A DNA stretch of 64,000 nucleotides from Gemmatimonadota bacterium (GCA_022825135.1 JAJDYN010000036.1:1-64000), one strand, 5' to 3'. Shown: positions 43,363-53,534, numbered from the stretch's first letter. Notes: generated from the sequence alone by a model not told the origin. Translations and numbers: made by a program.

Positions 43363-45039
43363 ATGCCGATGAAGGTGCGCGCTGACCGGTCCGGCCACTC
43401 GCTCGGCGTCATCCGACGCGTCTTCCGAATCCGCCCAATCCGGTTCGTACCCCTCGTCGCCCTCCCGCTCGCCGCCTGCACGGCGGCTGAGGAACCGGAC
43501 GACATCCTCATCCTCGGAGGCTCGGTCCTGGACGGTTCGGGGGGCGAGGCGGTTTTTGCGGACATCGCGGTCTCGGGCGGCCGCATCCGGTTCGTGGGGG
43601 ATGCCGCGGGCGCGGGCATTGCGGCGCGGGACACGGTCGACGCACGGGGGCTGGTTGTCGCCCCCGGCTTCATCGACATGCATTCGCACGCCGAACTCGA
43701 CACCGACCACGGGCGGGATGCGCGCGCGTTCCTCTTCCAGGGCATCACGACCGTCGCGCTCGGGCTCGACGGGGGCGGCTCGGCTCACGTGGCGGACCGG
43801 CTGGCCCGGTGGACGGAGGACGGCATCGGAGTGAACGCCTTCCTGTCCGTGGGCCACAACTGGGTGCGTCGGCAGGTGCTGGGGATGGCCGACCGCGCGC
43901 CCACCGAGGCCGAGCTGGACGAGATGCGCGCCCTGGTGCGCAAGGGCATGGAGGAGGGCGCATACGGCCTCTCCTCCGGGCTCTTCTACCTGCCCGGCAA
44001 CTATGCCGAGACCGAAGAGGTGATCGAGCTGAACCGGGTGGCCGCCGAGTACCCGGGGGCGATCTACGACACCCACGACCGCGATCTCGGCGCCGCCTAT
44101 CCGTCCTTCGGCTACCTGAAATCGATCGAGGAGGGCATCCGCATCGGCGAGGAGGCGGGGACCAAGGTCATTTTCAGCCATTTCAACGCCCAGGGAGCCC
44201 ACAACTACGGCCGGGCGCCGGAGGGAGCGGCGCTGATCGAGGCGGCGCGGGCGCGGGGGGTCGAGGTCGCCGGCGCGCATCACTCCTACACCGCGACCCA
44301 GTCCAACCTGCGCTCGTATACGATCCCGAGCTGGTTCGTGGCCGGGGGCGACACGGCGATGCTGCGGCGCTTCGACGACCCCGACACGGTCCAGGTGATC
44401 GACCGCCAGACGCTCGAGATGCTCACCATCCGGGGCGGCGCCGATCGCCTTCTGTTCGCCGACCGGCGGCCCCAACTGAACGGGAGAACGCTCCAGGAGG
44501 TCGCCAACGAGCTGGGGATCGAGCCCTCCGCCGCGGCCCGGCGCATCCTTCGGGAGGGGAACGCCGCGGTGATGAATCTCGGCCTCTACGACGTGGAGAA
44601 CGTGCGCTACCTCGCGCAGCTCGACTGGATGATGACCTGCACCGACGGGCGCGATCCGGGACCGACCCGGCCCATCACCCACCCCCGCGCGTTCGGGTCG
44701 TTCTCGAAGAAGATCCGCGACCTGGTGCTGGACGAAGAGCTCATCACCCTGCCCCACGCGGTGCGCTCCATGACCGGGCTGGCCGCCGACTTCCTTGAAT
44801 GGCCCGAACGGGGCTACCTGCGCGAGGGATACTTCGCCGACATAGCCGTGCTGCGGCTGGACGCGGTGCGGGACATGGCCACGTACGAGAATCCGCACCA
44901 GTACTCCGCGGGGACCGTGCACGTGCTGGTCAACGGGGTCTTCGCCATCCGGGACGGCGAGGCGACGATGGCGCTGGCGGGGCAGGCCCTGGTGCGCGGC
45001 GGGGCGGCTTTCGTGGCCCGGACGACCGTTGACCGCTGA
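43363..45039 (+). CDS. amidohydrolase, N-acyl-D-amino-acid deacylase-like
   Basis: The 558-residue product has a lipoprotein signal (PLAACTA) and the amidohydrolase core: ILGGSVLDGSGG at the start, the first metal motif HSHAE in GFIDMHSHAE, and later ASSGLFYLPGNYAETEEV and IFSHFNAQG. The segment GAHHSYTATQSNLRSY and the later TRPITHPRAFGSF are typical of the D-aminoacylase group. It would remove acyl groups from N-acyl D-amino acids. The TTG start of the next gene overlaps its end by 11 bp. Confidence 0.82.
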   Translation: MPMKVRADRSGHSLGVIRRVFRIRPIRFVPLVALPLAACTAAEEPDDILILGGSVLDGSGGEAVFADIAVSGGRIRFVGDAAGAGIAARDTVDARGLVVAPGFIDMHSHAELDTDHGRDARAFLFQGITTVALGLDGGGSAHVADRLARWTEDGIGVNAFLSVGHNWVRRQVLGMADRAPTEAELDEMRALVRKGMEEGAYGLSSGLFYLPGNYAETEEVIELNRVAAEYPGAIYDTHDRDLGAAYPSFGYLKSIEEGIRIGEEAGTKVIFSHFNAQGAHNYGRAPEGAALIEAARARGVEVAGAHHSYTATQSNLRSYTIPSWFVAGGDTAMLRRFDDPDTVQVIDRQTLEMLTIRGGADRLLFADRRPQLNGRTLQEVANELGIEPSAAARRILREGNAAVMNLGLYDVENVRYLAQLDWMMTCTDGRDPGPTRPITHPRAFGSFSKKIRDLVLDEELITLPHAVRSMTGLAADFLEWPERGYLREGYFADIAVLRLDAVRDMATYENPHQYSAGTVHVLVNGVFAIRDGEATMALAGQALVRGGAAFVARTTVDR

Positions 45040-45826
45040 GCGGAAGGGGCCCGAGGTCCTCGCGGCGCGCGATGGGGCGCTGCTGACGCTCACCCTCAAT
45101 CGTCCGCATCGGCTCAACGCGGTCAATCTGCCGCTCTACGAGAAGCTGGTCGCGGAACTGGAAGCTGCGGAAGCGGACGGCGGCATCCGCTGCGTCATCG
45201 TGACCGGCAGCGGGCGGGCGTTCTGCGCCGGCGCGGACCTGAAGGCGCACGCCGAAACACCGATGACGGAGGAGGAGCGGGACCGCTATGTGCGAACCGC
45301 CCAGCGCGCCAACCACATGATTCAGACGATGGGTACGCCGGTGGTAGCGGCGGTCAACGGGCACGCCGTCGGGGCGGGGCTGGAATTGGCCCTGTCCGCG
45401 GACTTCGCCATCGTGGCCGAGGAGGCGAAACTCCGGCTGCCGGAGATCGCGCTCGGCACGTTCCTGGGAGGCGGTGTCGTCTACACGCTGGCGGAGCGGG
45501 TCGGGGTCTTGAAGGCCCGCGAACTCGTGTACCTGGGCGACTTCTTCCCGGGAGCGGAGGCGGCCCGCATGGGGTTGGTCAACCGGGCCCTGCCCGCGGA
45601 CGAGGTGCTCCCTGCGGCGCGAGAGCTGGCGGCGCGCCTGGCGCGCCGTGCGCCGATTCCGCTCGCGGAGGCGAAGCGGCTCATCGGGCCGGCCGGCAAC
45701 CTGTCGCGCGAGCAGGCGCTGGAGCGGGAGCGCGCCGCGCTGGAGGAGATATTCCGAACGGATGACTGGGCCGAGGGAGTGGCGGCGTTCCGGGAAGGGC
45801 GGGCTCCGGACTATCGGGGCCGGTAG
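45029..45826 (+). CDS. enoyl-CoA hydratase/isomerase family protein
   Basis: The 265-residue crotonase-fold enzyme has the oxyanion-hole segments RAFCAGADLKAH and GHAVGAGLELALSAD. The Glu in GLELA and the Glu in LPEIALG correspond to the two catalytic glutamates of enoyl-CoA hydratase. It probably hydrates trans-2-enoyl-CoA in beta-oxidation or in the breakdown of branched acids. The TTG start overlaps the previous gene, and the ADP-forming CoA ligase follows at 63 bp. Confidence 0.85.
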   Translation: MTAERKGPEVLAARDGALLTLTLNRPHRLNAVNLPLYEKLVAELEAAEADGGIRCVIVTGSGRAFCAGADLKAHAETPMTEEERDRYVRTAQRANHMIQTMGTPVVAAVNGHAVGAGLELALSADFAIVAEEAKLRLPEIALGTFLGGGVVYTLAERVGVLKARELVYLGDFFPGAEAARMGLVNRALPADEVLPAARELAARLARRAPIPLAEAKRLIGPAGNLSREQALERERAALEEIFRTDDWAEGVAAFREGRAPDYRGR

Positions 45827-45889
45827 TGGCGCGGCAACCAGTCCGGCGCCGACCAGCATTGTGCGGATCATCCCTCCAGGGGTCGTGAA

Positions 45890-48154
45890 GTGACCCTTCG
45901 GCGCATCTTCGAGCCCGCTTCGATCGCGGTGGTGGGCGCCAGCGCCAACCCGGCCAAGAGGGGCTACCAGATACTGCGCGGGCTGGCCAGGTCGGGCTTT
46001 CCGGGACCGGTCTACGCCGTCAATCCGCGCGGCGGACGCCTGTTGGGGCACGTCCTGCTCACATCCGTTGAGGCGCTGCCGCCCGGTGTGGATCTGGCCG
46101 TCCTGTGCACCCCCGCGGAGATGGCGCCCGACCTGGTGCGCGCCTGTGGGGAGCGGGGCGTGGGCGGGGTGGTGGTGCTCGCTGTGGGATTCGGCGAGTC
46201 GGGCAGCCGGGGGACCAAGCTGGAGGCCCGTCTGGGCGAGGCGGCGCGGGCGCACGGGGTTCGCGTGATCGGCCCGAATACCTCCGGAATGATGAACCTG
46301 CACAAGGGAGTGAACCTCATCGGCGTGCGCGGCGTGCGCCCCGGGGGCATCGCGCTGCTGGTGCAGTCGGGCAATATCGCGCTCGGGCTCATGAACGAGA
46401 TCGGCGCGCGCACGCGGGAAGGGATTTCCGTTTGCTGCGGGCTCGGCAACCAGGTGGACGTCGGGTTCGGCGAGGTGCTCGAGTACCTCGGTGAAGACGC
46501 GCATACCAAGGCGGTGATCGCGCATGTGGAGGGCTTCACGCACGCGCGCGCGTTCCTGCGGGCGGCCGCCCGGGTCACGCCCCGCAAGCCCGTGGTGCTG
46601 ATCAAGTCGGGGCGGACCGCGGTGGGCGCGCGGGCGGCGCTGTCGCACACTGGGGCGGTCGCGGGTCCGTATGACCGCCTGCGGGCGGGACTGGCGCAGA
46701 CAGGGGTGACCGAGGTGCGCCGGACCGACCAGCTGGTCGCGGTCGCGCATGCGCTGGCGTCGCAGCCCGCCGCGCCTTCCGGCAGCGGGATCGCCATCCT
46801 CTCGGACGGCGGCGGGCAGAACACCCTGGCCGTGGACGCGATCGTCGAGTCGGGGGCGCGGCTGGCCACCCTTGCGCGCGAAACCCGGGACCGGCTGAGG
46901 GAGGTGCTGGGCCCGGCCGCCGCGGTCGCCAACCCGGTGGACGTGGCGGGGGCGGCGGACGCCGACCCGGGTGCGTTCGCAAGCGCCCTGGACGTGCTCG
47001 CCCCCGACCCGGCGGTCGGGATCGTCCTGGTGGTGGGGCTCTTCGGCGGCTACGGCATCCGCTTCTCCGACACCCTCACCGCCCCCGAGACCGCGGCCGC
47101 CCGCGCCATGGCGGCCAGAATGCGCGCCCTCGGAAAGGCCATGGTCGTACACTCCATGTACGCGACCCACGACAGCCCGCCGGTAGAAGCATTCCTCGAC
47201 GCCGGCATTCCCGTGATCGAGTCGCTCGAGGCGGCCTGCCGCGCCGCGGTCGAGCTCGAGCGAAGGTCGCGACAGGGGCGCGCGTCCCGCTGGAATCCCG
47301 ACGGCCATCCCGGGGAGATCGGCGCGGTCGGGCCGGCGCGGACTGCCTCCCGGGCGGACCCGATCCCGCCCGACCCGCAGGCCGCCCCGCCGCCAGCCAC
47401 CTCCGGGATCCGCGCCCGGCCGCCAGAACCGGCTCCCACCCCTTCACCCCACCCCGCGATCCGCACGGCCCGCGCGGAAGGACGGATCACCCTGACCGAG
47501 GTGGAATCGCGCGCCCTGCTGGAGGCGGCCGGACTGGTCTTCCCGGCCGCCGAGGTCGCCGACTCGGGAGACGCCGCGGCCCGGGCGGCCGAGCGCCTCG
47601 GGTATCCGGTGGCGGTCAAGCTGCTCTCCCGCCGGATCACTCACAAGTCGGACGCCGGCGGGGTGGTGCTCGACGTGGCGGGTGGGCCCGCCGCCGCCCG
47701 CGCCTTCGAGGCCATCGTCTCAAATGCCCATGCCTACGCCCGCGCCGAAGGCCTTCCCCCCGAACCCTGGTCCGTGCTGGTCACTCCGATGCTCCCTGCA
47801 CCCACGGCCGAACTGCTCATCGGCGCGTACCGCGACCCCCAGCTCGGCCCCATGCTGACCCTGGGCCGCGGCGGCACCAATGTGGAGGTGCTGCGCGACG
47901 TCACGCACCGGGTGCTTCCCGCACGGCAAAGGGACATCGAGATGATGATCGGGGAACTGCGCGCCGGTTCCCTGCTCGCCGGAAGCCGGGGCCGACCTCC
48001 CGTCTCCGTGGCCGGAATCATCCAGGCAGCCGAGGCCGTGGCCGGCTGCGTCATGACCTGGAGCGATGTCGCCGAAGTCGAGGTCAATCCCCTGTTCGCG
48101 TACGGCGACCGCGCCGTTCCGGCCGACGCGCGCGTGGTTCTGTCCCCTCCGTAG
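45890..48154 (+). CDS. acyl-CoA synthetase (ADP-forming), fused alpha-beta chains
   Basis: The 754-residue protein has a CoA-binding domain (GASANPAKRGYQ), a succinyl-CoA-ligase-like domain with the phospho-histidine in LSHTGAVAG, a proline-rich linker (about 460-525) and an ATP-grasp domain (VAVKLLSRRITHKSDAGGV). It makes acyl-CoA from an acid, ATP and CoA, or runs backwards to form ATP. In other species the two halves are separate genes. Together with the enoyl-CoA hydratase it suggests fatty or branched acid use. The GTG start has a weak AGGGG site. Confidence 0.88.
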   Translation: MTLRRIFEPASIAVVGASANPAKRGYQILRGLARSGFPGPVYAVNPRGGRLLGHVLLTSVEALPPGVDLAVLCTPAEMAPDLVRACGERGVGGVVVLAVGFGESGSRGTKLEARLGEAARAHGVRVIGPNTSGMMNLHKGVNLIGVRGVRPGGIALLVQSGNIALGLMNEIGARTREGISVCCGLGNQVDVGFGEVLEYLGEDAHTKAVIAHVEGFTHARAFLRAAARVTPRKPVVLIKSGRTAVGARAALSHTGAVAGPYDRLRAGLAQTGVTEVRRTDQLVAVAHALASQPAAPSGSGIAILSDGGGQNTLAVDAIVESGARLATLARETRDRLREVLGPAAAVANPVDVAGAADADPGAFASALDVLAPDPAVGIVLVVGLFGGYGIRFSDTLTAPETAAARAMAARMRALGKAMVVHSMYATHDSPPVEAFLDAGIPVIESLEAACRAAVELERRSRQGRASRWNPDGHPGEIGAVGPARTASRADPIPPDPQAAPPPATSGIRARPPEPAPTPSPHPAIRTARAEGRITLTEVESRALLEAAGLVFPAAEVADSGDAAARAAERLGYPVAVKLLSRRITHKSDAGGVVLDVAGGPAAARAFEAIVSNAHAYARAEGLPPEPWSVLVTPMLPAPTAELLIGAYRDPQLGPMLTLGRGGTNVEVLRDVTHRVLPARQRDIEMMIGELRAGSLLAGSRGRPPVSVAGIIQAAEAVAGCVMTWSDVAEVEVNPLFAYGDRAVPADARVVLSPP

Positions 48155-48279
48155 CGACGCGCATCCGTCGAGCCCGGAGACGTCCCGCAGCTCCGAGGCC
48201 GACATTGCACGCGCGCGTGCAGAACCCGCATCTTGCCATCCCTGGAAGCGCACCAGCCACCCTTATCCCGGAGGCATCC

Positions 48280-48681
48280 GTGAACAAGAACTTCCTCATG
48301 GCCACGATCGCGGGCGGCATCACCCTGTGGGTGCTGGGCTTCCTCATCTACGGCGTACTGCTGGCGGACTTCTTCGCCAACGACGCGATCAACCCCGAGC
48401 CCGTCATGTGGGCGGTGACGCTGGGTCAGCTCCTTTCCGCGGCGTTCCTGACCATCATCCTCGGCTGGAAGGGCGTCGCGAATGCGAAGGAGGGCTTTCA
48501 CGCCGGAGCGATCGTCGGGGCCGTGATGGGCCTTGCCTACGGCCTGATGATGTACGGGACGATGGTGGGCATGCACACGATCGCCACTCTCCTCGGCGAC
48601 GCCGTGGTCTCGCTGGTCGTCTACGGGGTCGGCGGCGCGGTGATCGCCATGGTGTTCAACCGGGGAGCCGCCGAAGCCTGA
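48280..48681 (+). CDS. four-helix membrane protein, paralogue of 58737
   Basis: The 133-residue protein has four hydrophobic stretches (about 10-28, 44-62, 73-95 and 108-126). It shares its start (VNKNF versus VDKNF) and the middle ILGWKGVANAKEGFHAGAIVGAVM with the protein at 58737 (VLGWRGVGNAQDGFKGGAVLGAVM). The start is a GTG 6 bp after GGAGG. Function unknown. Confidence 0.75.
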   Translation: MNKNFLMATIAGGITLWVLGFLIYGVLLADFFANDAINPEPVMWAVTLGQLLSAAFLTIILGWKGVANAKEGFHAGAIVGAVMGLAYGLMMYGTMVGMHTIATLLGDAVVSLVVYGVGGAVIAMVFNRGAAEA

Positions 48682-48738
48682 GTTCGGCCCTTGGAAGCAT
48701 GGCCGCCCGAAGCTCCACGCGGGTGCGGATGGACGGCT

Positions 48739-49194
48739 CTATCGGCCAAACACCACCGTCAGGCGCCTCCGCAGCACGTCCCGCACCTCGCGGAAGGCAT
48801 CCAGTTGCTCTTCCGGTGTCCCGACAGCGGCAGCCGGGTCGGGAAGCCCCCAGTGCACCCGGCGCGCGTCCCCGAGCCAGACCGGGCAGACTTCCTCGGC
48901 GCACAGCGTGACCACGGCATCCACCGGACGCGCCACGTCGTCCACGCCCTTCGAGTAGTGACCCGAGATGTCGATTCCGATCTCGGCCAGGGCCGCCACC
49001 GCCGGCGGCCGCACCGTCGCCGGCTCCGAACCTGCGGAAGAGACCCGGACGCCGACCGGCGCGAGAGCGCGCGCGATCCCCTCGGCCATCTGACTGCGCG
49101 CCGAGTTGGCCACGCAGAGGAAGAGGATGTGCCGGAATCCCGACTCGCGCAGCGCGTCCGCCTCCGAGCGCCAGCTCTCGCCGAACCCCGTCAT
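48739..49194 (-). CDS. arsenate reductase-like low-molecular-weight phosphatase
   Basis: The 151-residue protein has the phosphate-binding loop LCVANSARSQMAEG (C-V-A-N-S-A-R), the arsenate-reductase form of the LMW tyrosine-phosphatase loop, and CAEEVCPVW with two cysteines usable for the redox relay. These ArsC enzymes reduce arsenate with thioredoxin. GGAG lies before the ATG at 49194. No other ars gene is beside it. Confidence 0.88.
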   Translation of the reverse strand: MTGFGESWRSEADALRESGFRHILFLCVANSARSQMAEGIARALAPVGVRVSSAGSEPATVRPPAVAALAEIGIDISGHYSKGVDDVARPVDAVVTLCAEEVCPVWLGDARRVHWGLPDPAAAVGTPEEQLDAFREVRDVLRRRLTVVFGR

Positions 49195-49360
49195 CAGCTC
49201 CGTTTCCTCCTGTCCCAACCGGGATCGTGGAAGTAGGATTGAACGCGCGCCCGGCCAACCTCGCAAGAGCCCAATCCCGGCGCGAGTCGGAGATCCCGCT
49301 AGTCGCACGCAGGGACATCGCTCATCCCGCGCGGCGTTCATCCCGCCGATCGTTCATCCC

Positions 49361-50629
49361 ATGAAAACCGATTCCGCCCGGCGGGTTCGTCCCGCCAAGT
49401 CCTTCATCCACCTGGCGGCCCACGGACTCCCGGGCCTGCTGGCCGCCTGCGCTCCCTCCTCCGAAGCGCCGTCCAGCGCCGACCCGGCCATCGTGCAGAC
49501 CGCCCTCCACGACTTCCGGGTCGAGGACGTCGCCGACGGCCTGGTCCGCCCCTTTGCCATGGCCTTCACGCCGGAGGGCGATCTGCTGGTGACGGAGCGT
49601 CCGGGCCGGCTGCGCATCATTCGAAACGGAGAGCTGCTGCCCGATTCCGTGGACGGTTTGCCCGGGATACGCGCCCTCGGACGCGGCGCGCGATCCATGG
49701 ACGGATTCGAGCAGGCCGGCCTGCGCGACGTCGTCCTGCATCCGGACTTCGCCGCAAACCGCCTTCTCTACCTCAGCTACACCAGACCCGGCCCCGATTC
49801 GCTGGGCAACATCGCGATCGCGCGCGGCCGGTTCGCCGACGACAGGCTGACCGAGGTCGAGGAGCTGTTTCACGCGGATGCGCCGGGGAACGGCACCGAC
49901 CGCAGCTCGATGTGGGGAGGGCGGCTCGCCTTCGACGACGAAGGTTACCTCTTCATGACGCTGGGAGACCGGCAATGGCCTTCCGTGGGCGACCTGACGG
50001 CGCACCCCGCCCAGGATCTCTCGAATCACAACGGAACCACGATCCGGATTCATGACGACGGCCGGATCCCCGCCGACAACCCGTTCGTGGACGTGGTGGG
50101 TGCGCGTCCGGAGATCTGGAGCTACGGCCACCGCAACGCCCAGGGGATGGCCGTCGACCCCGCGACCGGCGACCTGTGGCAGAACGAGCACGGGCCGCAG
50201 GGCGGAGACGAGCTCAACCTGATCGAGCCCGGCCGCAACTACGGCTGGCCCGTCGTCGGCTACGGGGTCCACTACCGAACCGGTCTCCGGATCCACGCGG
50301 GCACGCAGCACGAGAGCATGCTGGCGCCCGCGCACGTCTGGGTTCCCTCGATCGGCGTATCGGGGATGCTCTTCTACACGGGCGATGCGTTCCCCGAATG
50401 GCACGGCGATGTGCTCGTCGGGGGTCTGCGCGGCCAGCGCCTGATCCGGCTGCGCCTCGACCAGCGTCGGGTCGTCCGCGAGGAAACGCTGCTTCAGGAC
50501 ATCGGCCGCATCCGCGACGTTCGCCAGGGCCCCGACGGACTGATCTACCTGGCCATCGACGGCACCACCCGCGACATCGACGGCCCGCCCACCAGGATCG
50601 TCCGGATGGTGCCGGCGGGCCGGCGGTAG
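49361..50629 (+). CDS. PQQ-dependent sugar dehydrogenase (GSDH-type)
   Basis: The 422-residue product has a lipoprotein signal (GLPGLLAACA) and a six-bladed propeller of the soluble glucose dehydrogenase group. It has VEDVADGLVRPFAMAF at the start, SMWGGRLAFDDEGYLFMTLGDR (where Arg and His contact PQQ) and NEHGPQGGDELNLI in the middle, then GVHYRTG and APAHVWVPSIGVSG. It would oxidise sugars in the periplasm. Before the start, three TTCATCCC-like copies are seen. There are no PQQ synthesis genes in the window. Confidence 0.87.
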   Translation: MKTDSARRVRPAKSFIHLAAHGLPGLLAACAPSSEAPSSADPAIVQTALHDFRVEDVADGLVRPFAMAFTPEGDLLVTERPGRLRIIRNGELLPDSVDGLPGIRALGRGARSMDGFEQAGLRDVVLHPDFAANRLLYLSYTRPGPDSLGNIAIARGRFADDRLTEVEELFHADAPGNGTDRSSMWGGRLAFDDEGYLFMTLGDRQWPSVGDLTAHPAQDLSNHNGTTIRIHDDGRIPADNPFVDVVGARPEIWSYGHRNAQGMAVDPATGDLWQNEHGPQGGDELNLIEPGRNYGWPVVGYGVHYRTGLRIHAGTQHESMLAPAHVWVPSIGVSGMLFYTGDAFPEWHGDVLVGGLRGQRLIRLRLDQRRVVREETLLQDIGRIRDVRQGPDGLIYLAIDGTTRDIDGPPTRIVRMVPAGRR

Positions 50630-50665
50630 GGAGCGCGTCGCGCGGCAGTCTTCAGCCGATCAGCC

Positions 50666-53335
50666 TCACGGCCTCGCGGGATACGGAATCCGCGCCACGA
50701 TCACGCGAACCTCGAAGTCCTCCGCCCCCACCTCGACGAGGAACGTCGCGCTCGCGCCTGCGTCCGCCGCGCGAAAGTCGTGAAAACGCACGCCGCTCCC
50801 GGTGAGCTCGCCGCGGTACGGCCGGCTCACCGCGAGATCCGCCCACAGCACGGCCGTATCGTCGGACGATCCGGTTCGGGTCACCGGCCAGGGATAGTGC
50901 CCGGGCGCGTTCAGCGAAGGAGCGAACTCCCCGACTTCCGGAAAGTCATACGACGAGAAACGGGGTACGCCGTCCAGCAGGCTGTCCTCGGCCCCCGCCA
51001 CGGACATGGCCACCGCGTGCTGGGTCAGCAGATCGTCGAATGCCAGACCGCTGACGCTCTCGATGCCCGAGAGGCCGGGGGCGGTGAGGGAGTCGTTCAG
51101 CACGGTGACGAACGCCTCGTCCCCGGCGGGCGAGGCGCCGGCCGCCCCGAACCAGTCGCGCAGGAAGCGATGATAGTGCCAGCCGCTCCCGTACACGTTG
51201 CCCCGGTCCCTGGGCTGGAACGTGACCGCGTTGGGACGATCCGTGAACCAGGCGAAGGCGGATGCGGTGCGGCCGATCAGGTTGACGATCCCGTACACTT
51301 CCGGATACGACCCGCTGATCCCCGCCTCGAGCATCGCGCCGGTCACCCGGTCGTGGACCGCCGGTCCCCCCGCAGCCTGCCACGCGAGCCGCGAACTCAT
51401 TTCCTTGGCGATCTCGGCCGTGCCCTCCTCGATCCAGGTCGGATGGAAGTCGGGACGCTCCTCACCCGCTACGCCCAGGGAATGCCGCACCCGCTTGTAG
51501 AGCGAGCTGACGTGCTTGACTTCGTGTACGAGCCCGCCGAAGGCCCAGTAGCGCTCGCTGTCGAGTTGCGCGAACGCGCCGGCGCTCATGCGCACCAGCT
51601 CCATTTCGTTTGAGGAGGCGCACTCCTCGCGGGGGAGGGTATGGTCGCCGCTCCATACGAAAGCCCGGATGCCGTTGAGCGCCGGGTCCACGACCACGAC
51701 GACCCGGCCATCGCCGTTGACGTCGCTCGTGCCGCCGAAGTAGCGCTCGATGACAGGGGCTCCGTAGTCCGCGTAGTAGGCGATGATCCGGTCGGCGTTG
51801 GCCCTGGAGATGCCCGTCGCTTCGCGCGCGTCCTCGTAGACGGCAATGTGGCGGTTCTCCGTGACCAGGCGGGCGTCAAGGGTGGTGTAGGTGTCGCAGC
51901 GGTCCCATGGTTCGGCCGTCGGATTATACAGGCGGAACACGCCCGTCGGCGGACTCGGCCCCACATCCGCGGCCAGCGCTCCCCCGGCCTCGGTTGAGCG
52001 GTCGGGCAGGATTTCCAGCCGTCCCTCCCTCGCCAGGCGCGAGAACAACTCGTCTTCCTGCCGTCGTATCTCTCGATGGAGGGCCTCGTTGGCGCGCTCG
52101 ATCTCCTGAATCTCCTGCAGCTCACGGGCGGAGATGGCCTGGCGGAACGCGCGCGAGGCTTCGGCTCGGTGCGCGACCGGCCGCGGCGCCGCGGCCGCCG
52201 CCGCCCGATCGTCCGCGGCATCCGCCTCGACGTGCAGCGCCACCGGCGTGATGGCGTCGTTCCTGCCATCGGTTCCCGCCAGCGTAACCCGGTAATAGGC
52301 GCCCGCCCCGGGGGCTCGCACATGGAAGCCGCATCCGCGGATCGCATCCTCCTCCAGAATGCGGACCTCCCCCAGTGCCAGGCCCAGCGGAGCATCGCAC
52401 GCGCGCAACGTGAACTCGCGAACCGCTTCCCCGCCTTCCGAATCGGCGAGCCGCACCTCCAGGACTGCGGTGGCCGTCTCCTCCGGAACGCCGTGGATGG
52501 TCCCGCGGGAATCGAACCGGAGGCCCGCGGGCAGGCTGCTCGCCGCCCCGAGGCTCCACGCATATCCCTCGGTGGAGCCACCCCTTGCGCGCAGGCGAAC
52601 GAGGTAGGGGAGCGTGAGCCGCGCGCGCTCGAGTGAGTCGGTCTCTATGGTCAGCGGCAGCCGCTCTCCAGTGGCCTGGAACCTCGCGGTGACGCTCCCC
52701 GCGGTGGCGGCCAGCGTGTGTCCGGCGGCCGTTCCCAGCGTCCAGGTGGTCTGGGCGAGACCCGCGGGGTTGGTGACGGCCGACGCGGGCGTCACGGAAC
52801 CGCCTCCCGACGTCACCGCGAACCGCACCCGGACCAGCCCCGCGGGATGCCCGTTGGCATCGGTCACACGCACCACGGCCGCGACCGGCAGCGCTTCGCC
52901 GATGAAGCCCGTCTGGAGGTCGCCGGCCACCTTTTCGACGGCATGCGGCTCCTGGGCCACCGTCACCTGGATCCTCGAGCTGAGCGTTCCGGAGGTAGCG
53001 GTCACCGTGGCCGTCCCCGCCGCAACCGCCCTGGCCACCCCGGTGCCGAAATCGACCATGACCGTCCCGGGCCGGTCGCTCGTCCACGCCACCCTCTGGC
53101 CGGACACCGCATCGCCATAGTGGTCGAGCACCTCGGCCTGCAGCTGCTCGGTCTGGCCGATGGCGGTCAGCGTCAGGTCGGCGGGGGATATCGTCAGGAC
53201 GGCGGGGATCCCCGGGGGCGGGCCCGCCGGACCGTCGCCGCAAGCGAGCAGTACGGCGACGCAGAGGCACGCGCGGATCTGGGGGGGCAATGCGCGAGGC
53301 AGTGGCGTAAGGACTCGATGCGGCATGGTGCTCAT
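50666..53335 (-). CDS. large Ig-domain lipoprotein with a zinc metallopeptidase domain
   Basis: The 889-residue product has a signal ending in VLLACGD, then a bacterial Ig-like domain (about 45-125, with DLTLTAIGQTEQLQAEV), a second one (about 130-215) and a putative Ig domain near 220-305. The C-terminal half (about 490-790) carries HEVKH (604-608) and a following WIEEGTAE (Glu637), a gluzincin zinc site close to the M30 hyicolysin group. DVNGDGRVVVVVD may bind calcium. It is likely a secreted or surface-bound peptidase using the Ig repeats as a stalk. Substrate is unknown. Confidence 0.78.
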   Translation of the reverse strand: MSTMPHRVLTPLPRALPPQIRACLCVAVLLACGDGPAGPPPGIPAVLTISPADLTLTAIGQTEQLQAEVLDHYGDAVSGQRVAWTSDRPGTVMVDFGTGVARAVAAGTATVTATSGTLSSRIQVTVAQEPHAVEKVAGDLQTGFIGEALPVAAVVRVTDANGHPAGLVRVRFAVTSGGGSVTPASAVTNPAGLAQTTWTLGTAAGHTLAATAGSVTARFQATGERLPLTIETDSLERARLTLPYLVRLRARGGSTEGYAWSLGAASSLPAGLRFDSRGTIHGVPEETATAVLEVRLADSEGGEAVREFTLRACDAPLGLALGEVRILEEDAIRGCGFHVRAPGAGAYYRVTLAGTDGRNDAITPVALHVEADAADDRAAAAAAPRPVAHRAEASRAFRQAISARELQEIQEIERANEALHREIRRQEDELFSRLAREGRLEILPDRSTEAGGALAADVGPSPPTGVFRLYNPTAEPWDRCDTYTTLDARLVTENRHIAVYEDAREATGISRANADRIIAYYADYGAPVIERYFGGTSDVNGDGRVVVVVDPALNGIRAFVWSGDHTLPREECASSNEMELVRMSAGAFAQLDSERYWAFGGLVHEVKHVSSLYKRVRHSLGVAGEERPDFHPTWIEEGTAEIAKEMSSRLAWQAAGGPAVHDRVTGAMLEAGISGSYPEVYGIVNLIGRTASAFAWFTDRPNAVTFQPRDRGNVYGSGWHYHRFLRDWFGAAGASPAGDEAFVTVLNDSLTAPGLSGIESVSGLAFDDLLTQHAVAMSVAGAEDSLLDGVPRFSSYDFPEVGEFAPSLNAPGHYPWPVTRTGSSDDTAVLWADLAVSRPYRGELTGSGVRFHDFRAADAGASATFLVEVGAEDFEVRVIVARIPYPARP

Positions 53336-53534
53336 GTCCCTGCCCTACGCGCGCGGAATATGCCGTCAAACGAGAGGACCCGGTCATCGAAGGCGTCGCT
53401 CAGCATCGCCTCGATCTTGAAGAAAGCGTGTCGCAACTCCGGCCCGGCGGGAGGATAGTGACGTGCTGACGTTGCTGGCAAGCTCGCATGTGAAGAGGTC
53501 CGGTCAAGCGCGCGTCGGCCCCGCAGGCCCCGTA

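Noticed and set aside
44930-47308. Long minus-strand open frame of 792 codons over the hydratase and CoA ligase
   Set aside because: It is very rich in Arg, Gly, His and Pro, lacks any motif, and opposes two genes with clear active sites.
49318-49360. Three TTCATCCC-like copies before the sugar dehydrogenase
   Set aside because: The units are short, spaced irregularly and fit low-complexity drift; no binding role can be supported.
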